DNA from: CAVTRI01 sp963737075
Lineage (GTDB): Bacteria > Actinomycetota > Acidimicrobiia > Acidimicrobiales > Palsa-688
Length of the DNA stretch: 64,000 nucleotides
Direction: 5' to 3'
Assembly (NCBI GenBank): GCA_963737075.1
Contig: CAVTRI010000001.1
Coordinates: forward strand, 2,046,001 to 2,110,000
Shown here piece after piece: positions 58,622 through 64,000 of the stretch. The notes beneath the pieces are model-generated. The model saw only the letters and a list, made by a program, of their open reading frames with translations. It was not told the origin of the DNA and ran no database searches. The first letter of the stretch is position 1. Each line of letters starts with the position of its first letter. The position numbers and the translations under genes were made by a program.

Positions 58622-60981
58622 TGACACCGCCGCTCGACAGGTGGCGCGTCGTCGAGGTGGCCGACCGCATCGCCGGGGCTTACTGCGGGAAGCTCCTCGC
58701 CGACGCCGGCGCCGACGTCATCAAGGCGGAGCCAGCCGGCGGTGACCCGCTACGTCGGTTCACAGCGTGCGGCGCGGAGCCTGACGGCGACGCCCCGTTG
58801 TTCGCGTACCTCGCCGCCGGCAAGCGCAGCATCGTGCAGTCCGTCAGAGGCCCGGACTTGCTGGACATCTGCTCTGACGCCGACGTGGTGCTCTTCACCG
58901 GCAGTCCGGCCGCGGCCAGCCGCCTCGGTGTCGACGTCTCCGCCATTCGCGCTGCAAATTCGACCGTCGCCGTGGTCACGATCTCGGACTTCGGATGGAC
59001 AGGGCCGTGGTCGGAGCGACCGGCGACCGAGTTCACCTTGCAGGCGTGGTGCGGGGCCGCCGGCTTCCGTGGTGTCCCGGAGCGGCCACCGGTATCCGTC
59101 GGGGGGGCCGTCGGGGAGTATCTCGGCGGTGCTTTCGCCGCCGCGGCCGCTCTCGCCGCGGCACGGTCGGGTGGCGGTCCGCACATCGACGTATCGCTGC
59201 TCGAGTGCATGACCCTCGGGATGCAGAGCTTCGAATGGCTTCACGTCGCGCTGATGGACCTCCCGGGCTTCGCCCGGTCAATCGAGGTACCTTCGATCGA
59301 GCCGGCCAAGGACGGCTGGGTAGGCATGTCGATGGTCACCGGCCAGCAGTGGCTCGACTTCGCGGCGATGGTGGACACGCCTGCGCTCGTCGACGTGCCA
59401 GTGTTCCGCTTTCAACTCGGCCGGTGGCCGCGGCGCCAAGAGGTCTATGACCTCATCCATCCATGGCTCGCTGAACGGACGGTCGATGAGATCGTCAGCC
59501 TGGCCGAGCTGTACCGGATCCCCATGGCGCCCATTGGCAACGGGGCCAGCATCCCAGAGATGGACCACTTCCTGGAGCGGGGTGTATTCGTGCCGAACCC
59601 CGCCGGTTTCCGCCAGCCGCGGCCGCCATGGAGGATGTCGGCGGCCGACCCCGCGCCGCTGCGCCCCGCGCCCGGGTTGGGCCAGCATACGAACGACGTC
59701 GCCCGGCGCTCCGAGCGGGCTGTGGGTCGTCGGGCGAGCGACCGCGACCGGTCGCCACTCCCGCTTACCGGTGTGAAGATCGTCGATTTCACCGCCTTCT
59801 GGGCCGGGCCGTCATCGACCGCCCTGCTGGCCGCGCTCGGAGCGGACGTGGTCAAGGTGGAGTCGATCCAGCGTCCCGACGGGAGCCGTTTCGCCGGTGG
59901 CCCCCGGCCCGGCGCGGAACGGTGGTGGGAATACAGCTGGCTGTTCCACGGGGTCAACGTCGACAAGCGCAGTATCACCCTCGACCTTTTGCGCCCGACG
60001 GGCGTCGACCTGGTGAAGCGCCTCATCGCCGGAGCCGACGCCGTGGTCGAGAACTTCTCGCCGCGGGTGATGGAGCAGTTCGGGCTCGGTTACGACGTAT
60101 TGCGCGACGTCAACCCGAGCCTTGTCGTGGTCCGTATGCCGGCCTTCGGGCTCGACGGCCCATGGCGCGAGAGAGTTGGCTTCGCTCCCACTATGGAGCA
60201 GCTGTCGGGCATGGCCGGCCTCACCGGGTTCCCTGACGGTGCCCCCATGGCGCCACGCGGCGCGTGCGACCCGCTGGCCGGGGCGCACGCCGCTTTCGCC
60301 CTGCTCGCCGCGCTCGAGCATCGCGATCGCACCGGTGAAGGGCAGCTCGTCGAGATTCCGATGGTCGAGGTGGCGCTGAACGCGACGGCGCAACAGGTGA
60401 TCGAGCATGACGTATTCGGCATCGTGCTGCCGCGTGAAGGCAACCGCGGTCCGATGGCGGCCCCGCAAAACATCTACGCATGCGCGGGCGAGGAGCGGTG
60501 GCTCGCCCTCGCCGTCGCCGACGACGAGCAGTGGCATGCACTCGTCGGAGTACTCGGTGCCCCGGCGTGGGCAACCGACGAACGCCTCGCCACACACGCC
60601 GCCCGAAGGGCTGCACACGACCGGCTCGACAGCGAGCTGACGGCGTGGTTCGCGGAACGCGATCTCGACGAGGCTGTCGAGCAGCTAGCGGCGGCTGGCA
60701 TCGCCGCCGCACCGGTCGAACTTCCACCAGCCGTAGCCGACAATCCGCAGCTGCGGGCTCGCGGTTTCTTCCAGCCGCTCGAGCATCCTTGTACGGGCGT
60801 CAACGACTACGCCGGGATGCCGTTCCCGCCGTTCGACGGACGGCCTGGTTGGTGCCGCACGCCGCCGCCGACCCTGGGCCAGCACACCGACGAGGTGTTG
60901 AGGGCGCTTGGCCTCTCCGACACCGAGCTGGGCGCGCTGCGCGATGACAACATTACCGGCGATTGGCCGATCGGCCTCTAA
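58606..60981 (+). CDS. Double-domain class III CoA-transferase (CaiB/BaiF family)
   Basis: 791 residues containing two complete CoA-transferase family III units. Unit 1 (about 1-370) starts RWRVVEVADRIAGAYCGKLLADAGADVIKAE. Unit 2 (about 388-791) starts LTGVKIVDFTAFWAGPSSTALLAALGADVVKVE, with the family's VVENFSPRVMEQFGLGYD and DPLAGAHAAFALLAAL. Such enzymes move CoA between acids. Family III enzymes are normally interlocked homodimers, so the fusion may form a pseudo-dimer. The start may be GTG 58606 or ATG 58621. It is divergent from the DUF7064-like gene. Confidence 0.9.
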   Translation: MSDRVMTPPLDRWRVVEVADRIAGAYCGKLLADAGADVIKAEPAGGDPLRRFTACGAEPDGDAPLFAYLAAGKRSIVQSVRGPDLLDICSDADVVLFTGSPAAASRLGVDVSAIRAANSTVAVVTISDFGWTGPWSERPATEFTLQAWCGAAGFRGVPERPPVSVGGAVGEYLGGAFAAAAALAAARSGGGPHIDVSLLECMTLGMQSFEWLHVALMDLPGFARSIEVPSIEPAKDGWVGMSMVTGQQWLDFAAMVDTPALVDVPVFRFQLGRWPRRQEVYDLIHPWLAERTVDEIVSLAELYRIPMAPIGNGASIPEMDHFLERGVFVPNPAGFRQPRPPWRMSAADPAPLRPAPGLGQHTNDVARRSERAVGRRASDRDRSPLPLTGVKIVDFTAFWAGPSSTALLAALGADVVKVESIQRPDGSRFAGGPRPGAERWWEYSWLFHGVNVDKRSITLDLLRPTGVDLVKRLIAGADAVVENFSPRVMEQFGLGYDVLRDVNPSLVVVRMPAFGLDGPWRERVGFAPTMEQLSGMAGLTGFPDGAPMAPRGACDPLAGAHAAFALLAALEHRDRTGEGQLVEIPMVEVALNATAQQVIEHDVFGIVLPREGNRGPMAAPQNIYACAGEERWLALAVADDEQWHALVGVLGAPAWATDERLATHAARRAAHDRLDSELTAWFAERDLDEAVEQLAAAGIAAAPVELPPAVADNPQLRARGFFQPLEHPCTGVNDYAGMPFPPFDGRPGWCRTPPPTLGQHTDEVLRALGLSDTELGALRDDNITGDWPIGL

Positions 60982-60999
60982 CCGCGTGGCTCCGCTGGC

Positions 61000-61818
61000 T
61001 TAGAGGGTCACGGATCCGCCGTCCACGGACAGGGTCACGCCTGAGACGTACCGGGCGTCGTCGCTGGCCAACCACGCCGCCGCGTTGGCGATGTCCTCAG
61101 GATCGAGCCACTCGACCGGCATGGCGTTGCCCAACCGCCGGGCCTCGGCCGGGTGCGACTGGGCGTAGGCGGCCATCCGCTCGTTCATGGTCATGTGGGT
61201 GGCCACACCAGACGGATGGATGGTGTTGACCCGGATGTTGTGGGGACCGAGCAAGCCCGCGTATGCCTTCATCAACCCCACCACGCCGAATTTGCCGGCG
61301 CAATAGGCGTCCCAGCCACCCGAGCCGTCGGTGAAACCCTTCAGGCCGTTGGAGGAGCTGATGATCACGATGGAGCCGCCGCGGCCGGCCTCGATCATCT
61401 GCGGGACTGACACGTGCAGGGTGTTCCAGGTCCCGGTCAGGATGACGTCGAGGGTGTCGCGCCAGGCCTGGGGAGCGGCGTCACCGAAATCGCCGATCGG
61501 CATGACGGCGGCATTGGCGACGACCATTCGGCACGGGCCCAGCTCGGCCCGTCCGGTATCGAACGCCGTGCGCAGGGCGTCGAGGTCGCGCACGTCCGCC
61601 TTTTGGGCGACAACCCGCCGACCAACCTTTTCGACCAGGGCAGCGGTCTCCTCCAGGTCCGCCTGCGAGGCCAGCGGGTAGGGGACTGAGTCCATCTGGG
61701 CGCATATGTCGACGGCGATGATGTCGGCGCCCGCCTCGGCTAGCCGGACGGCGTGCGCTCGCCCCTGACCGCGTCCAGCGCCGGTAACGAAGGCGACGTT
61801 CCCCTCGAGATTGGCCAT
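61000..61818 (-). CDS. Mycofactocin-type SDR family oxidoreductase
   Basis: 272 residues. Classical SDR with VAFVTGAGRGQGRAHAVRLAEAGADIIAVDIC at the N-terminus, which is the hallmark of mycofactocin-coupled dehydrogenases (TIGR03971-like) that hold NAD permanently. The catalytic Ser is in IISSSNG and Tyr-Lys in YCAGKFG. It likely oxidises an alcohol intermediate. ATG at 61818 is preferred (AGGAG 5 bases upstream) over GTG at 61821. No mftA-F genes are in the window. Confidence 0.9.
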   Translation of the reverse strand: MANLEGNVAFVTGAGRGQGRAHAVRLAEAGADIIAVDICAQMDSVPYPLASQADLEETAALVEKVGRRVVAQKADVRDLDALRTAFDTGRAELGPCRMVVANAAVMPIGDFGDAAPQAWRDTLDVILTGTWNTLHVSVPQMIEAGRGGSIVIISSSNGLKGFTDGSGGWDAYCAGKFGVVGLMKAYAGLLGPHNIRVNTIHPSGVATHMTMNERMAAYAQSHPAEARRLGNAMPVEWLDPEDIANAAAWLASDDARYVSGVTLSVDGGSVTL

Positions 61819-61834
61819 CACAGCTCCTTTCGTT

Positions 61835-63307
61835 TCAGCCGGGCCAGACCACGCTCTGCAGCTCCGTGTACGCGTGCAACGCGTAGGAGCCGCCGTCTCG
61901 GCCTATGCCACTCTTCTTGAACCCGCCGAACGGTGTGTCCGGATGGCGGGCGACGGTGTTGATCCCGATGTTGCCAGCGCGTAACGCGGCTGCGACCCTG
62001 AGGCCCTGAGCGCTGTCGCCGGTCCAAACATAGCTGTAGAGCCCGAAGTCGGTGTCGTTGGCGAGGGCGACGCCTTCCTCCTCGTCGTCGAAGGGCATGG
62101 CCACGACAACGGGTCCGAAGATCTCCTCCTGGACGGCCTTCATATCCGGCCGGCAGTCGGCGATCAGCGTCGGCCGGACGTAGAAACCGCGTTCGAGGGG
62201 CGCCTCGGGACCGCCGGCGACGACCGTGCCGCCGTCGGCGACGCCGGAGCGGATGTAGTCGACGACGCGGTTGCGGTGGGCGCCGGTGATGACCGGGCCG
62301 ACGACCGTCGCCGGATCGGTCGGATCGCCGACCTTCACCACGTTGGCGATCTGGCCGAGCTTGTCCACGAGCTTGTCGTAGACGGGCCGCTGCGCGATCA
62401 GCCGGGTGGGCGCCGTGCAAATCTGGCCGGCATGGAAGGTGTAGGTGCTCGCCGTCCCTTGAGCGGCCAGGTCGAGGTCGGCGCCTTCGAACACCAGGCT
62501 GGCACCCTTACCGCCCAGCTCCATCAACACCCGCTTCATTTGCCGGCCCGCGGCCTCCGCGATGCGCAACCCAACCGCGGTGCTGCCGGTGAAGCTGACC
62601 ATGTCGACATCCGGCGACGAAACAAGCGCCTCCGACGGCTCGGGCGAGGAGCTGACGATCAGATTGACCACTCCGGGCGGGAACCCGGCTTCTTGAAAGA
62701 TCTCCGCCAGGATGATCACCGCCAGCGGGTCCTGCGCCGCCGGCTTCACCACGACGGTGTTGCCGGTAGCCAGCGCCGGCGCCAGCGTGCCCATCACGTT
62801 GTTCATGGGCACGTTGTACGCCTTGATGCACGCTACGACGCCAACCGGTCGGCGCATGGCGCCCGCGCAGACGATGCCCCCGCTGGCGCCTGCCGGGCCG
62901 CCCCCGATGTTGGGGACCGGTGGAAATGCGGTGTCCATTGGCTCCAACGCCCCCCGGGCGTAGCGCCGAATGCGGGCGACAGTGCCGAAGACCTGAGCCC
63001 CTTGTGCCATCAAGGTGGTGGATCCGGTCTCCGCCTGGACGAGCGGGACGAGCTCCGCCGCCCGGGCCTCGACGAGCTCGGCCACCCGATCGAGCAGCAC
63101 CGCTCGTTCGGCAGGCGTCGTGCGGCACCACGAGGGAAACGCGGCTGCAGCCGCTGCGGCTGCAGCTCGGGCGTCATCGGCGGACGCTTCGGGGGCCAAG
63201 CCGACGACCTCCTCTGTGGCCGGGTTGACAACCTCGTAAGAGCCGCCGGACCCCTCGACGGGCTGGCCGCCGATCAGGAGCCGGTACTCGCGTTCTGCAG
63301 TGATCAC
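61835..63307 (-). CDS. Aldehyde dehydrogenase
   Basis: 490 residues, NAD(P)-dependent ALDH superfamily. The oxyanion Asn region is KAYNVPMNNVMG, cofactor lysine NTVVVKPAAQDP, catalytic Glu MELGGKGASLVFEGAD and nucleophile Cys HAGQICTAPTRL. It oxidises an aldehyde to the acid, presumably after the neighbouring SDR. The GTG overlaps the upstream ATP-grasp gene by 4 bases and the SDR starts 16 bases after its stop, giving a three-gene operon. Confidence 0.93.
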   Translation of the reverse strand: MITAEREYRLLIGGQPVEGSGGSYEVVNPATEEVVGLAPEASADDARAAAAAAAAAFPSWCRTTPAERAVLLDRVAELVEARAAELVPLVQAETGSTTLMAQGAQVFGTVARIRRYARGALEPMDTAFPPVPNIGGGPAGASGGIVCAGAMRRPVGVVACIKAYNVPMNNVMGTLAPALATGNTVVVKPAAQDPLAVIILAEIFQEAGFPPGVVNLIVSSSPEPSEALVSSPDVDMVSFTGSTAVGLRIAEAAGRQMKRVLMELGGKGASLVFEGADLDLAAQGTASTYTFHAGQICTAPTRLIAQRPVYDKLVDKLGQIANVVKVGDPTDPATVVGPVITGAHRNRVVDYIRSGVADGGTVVAGGPEAPLERGFYVRPTLIADCRPDMKAVQEEIFGPVVVAMPFDDEEEGVALANDTDFGLYSYVWTGDSAQGLRVAAALRAGNIGINTVARHPDTPFGGFKKSGIGRDGGSYALHAYTELQSVVWPG

Positions 63308-63999
63308 CGTGCCTCCAGCACGATCAGGGCGTCGGCGGCCAGGACGGTGCCGCCGGCGACGCGGACGGGATTGACATCGATTTCGGTTATCTCGTCGAGC
63401 TCGACGGCCAGACGGCCCAAGCCCACCATCAGACGCGCCGTCTCCGCCAGCTCGGCCTCACTCAGCCCTCGGCGCCCTGACAGGAGGCGGCCCCCGAGCA
63501 GGCGGCGGATCGCCCGGTCCACGTCCTCCTCCTCGAAGGGCGGGCGGAGCAACGCGGCTTCCCCGATAATCTCGACCGTCGTGCCGCCCAAGCCGACGGC
63601 GACGATGGGACCGAAGACCGGGTCCCGCTGGACCCCGCAGGAAAGCTCCAGGCGGGCAGGCACCATCTCCTGCACCAGCACACCCTCCATAACGACATCC
63701 TTGGAGAAAGCGGCGACGTCGGCGAGCATTTCGTCGTAGCTCCGGCCGACGGCGTCGGCGCCCCAGACCCCGAGCCGCAACGCTCCGGCTTCGGTCTTGT
63801 GCGGAACGTCATACGACATCACCTTGAGGGCAACGGGTCCGCCCAGTCGGGCCGCGGCCCCGACCGCCGCCGCCCGGTCGTGCACCAGCTCTTCGCGGGT
63901 AACCGGCACTCCGTAAGCGGCCAGCACCTCCTTGGAGGTTGACTCGAGCAGGGCCTGCCGTCCATCGGGGACGGCGAGCATCTTCCTGACCGCCTGCAC
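63304..63999 (-). CDS. ATP-grasp subunit of NDP-forming acyl-CoA synthetase (possibly cut by window edge)
   Basis: 231 residues of the ATP-grasp beta domain of ADP-forming acetate/acyl-CoA ligases: TSKEVLAAYGVPVTREELV, VALKVMSYDVPHKTEAGALRLGV, VLVQEMVPARLELSCGVQRDPVFGPIVAVGLGG and EIDVNPVRV. The GTG at 63999 could be the true start of a stand-alone beta subunit, but it is at the last bases of the window, so an upstream alpha portion cannot be excluded. It is the first visible gene of the ligase-ALDH-SDR operon. Confidence 0.82.
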   Translation of the reverse strand: MQAVRKMLAVPDGRQALLESTSKEVLAAYGVPVTREELVHDRAAAVGAAARLGGPVALKVMSYDVPHKTEAGALRLGVWGADAVGRSYDEMLADVAAFSKDVVMEGVLVQEMVPARLELSCGVQRDPVFGPIVAVGLGGTTVEIIGEAALLRPPFEEEDVDRAIRRLLGGRLLSGRRGLSEAELAETARLMVGLGRLAVELDEITEIDVNPVRVAGGTVLAADALIVLEAR

Positions 64000-64000
64000 C

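Noticed and set aside
61818..62420. Arg/Gly-rich minus-strand frame overlapping the aldehyde dehydrogenase
   Set aside because: It is an out-of-frame reading of the ALDH gene, whose catalytic motifs lie in the annotated frame.
40024..63999. Secondary-metabolite biosynthetic cluster (P450, epimerase, cyclase, SnoaL)
   Set aside because: No polyketide, peptide or terpene synthase genes. The cyclase is of the hydrolytic metal family, and the set fits catabolism better.

Overview
The window is high-GC actinobacterial DNA, most likely from an uncultured Acidimicrobiia-like lineage. Supporting signs are a WhiB-like gene, a B12-dependent (class II) ribonucleotide reductase, a mycofactocin-type short-chain dehydrogenase, several deazaflavin-type luciferase-like monooxygenases, GTG starts, and a -10-like TANNNT hexamer 6-7 bases before many start codons (leaderless transcription). 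The lineage is inference; the gene content is read from the sequence.

Layout. 0-0.7 kb: a tyrosine-recombinase remnant lies against the 3' end of tRNA-Gly(GCC). 0.7-14.9 kb: housekeeping genes, comprising a membrane protein/Fpg-Nei glycosylase/dUTPase operon divergent from oligoribonuclease, a P450, an aldo-keto reductase, an ftsH-msrB-UvrD-type helicase operon, a DedA protein, a signal-less periplasmic-binding-type protein and an acyl-CoA synthetase reduced to its two ends. 15.1-21.4 kb: one 2125-codon nrdJ gene carrying three LAGLIDADG inteins. 21.9-34.1 kb: a TIGR03085-type protein, a bicovalent-flavin oxidase, an ACT protein, PlsC, an HSL-type esterase, an AlaC-like aminotransferase, a ROK kinase, glutathione peroxidase, a glycosyltransferase fused to a SRPBCC domain, QueG, a NYN protein and a stand-alone RAM domain. 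34.2-39.9 kb: trpD, a whiB-like gene, a Fur regulator with collapsed rubrerythrin/Fe-S/DUF3501 remnants, glpD and an FAD-linked oxidase.

40-64 kb is a catabolic region: four luciferase-like monooxygenases, a Liv-type ABC importer (binding protein, fused LivH-LivM permease, LivG, LivF), a cupin, a SnoaL-like protein, a cyclase-family protein, enoyl-CoA hydratase, NAD-dependent epimerase, an APH-type phosphotransferase, a second P450, a DUF7064-like protein, a double CoA-transferase, a mycofactocin-type SDR, an aldehyde dehydrogenase and an ATP-grasp acyl-CoA ligase subunit. Together they read as import, oxygenation, CoA activation and beta-oxidation-like breakdown of a hydrophobic acid or alicyclic compound; the substrate cannot be named. 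Two of the monooxygenase genes share 734 bp with one mismatch, starting exactly at the start codon.

Broken genes are frequent: three apparent single-base frameshifts (ACT protein, ROK kinase, 3' end of the FAD-linked oxidase), two places where gene interiors are missing while the ends remain, and a 5'-truncated rRNA/tRNA methyltransferase. Either the genome is eroding by small deletions or the assembly has errors; reads would decide.
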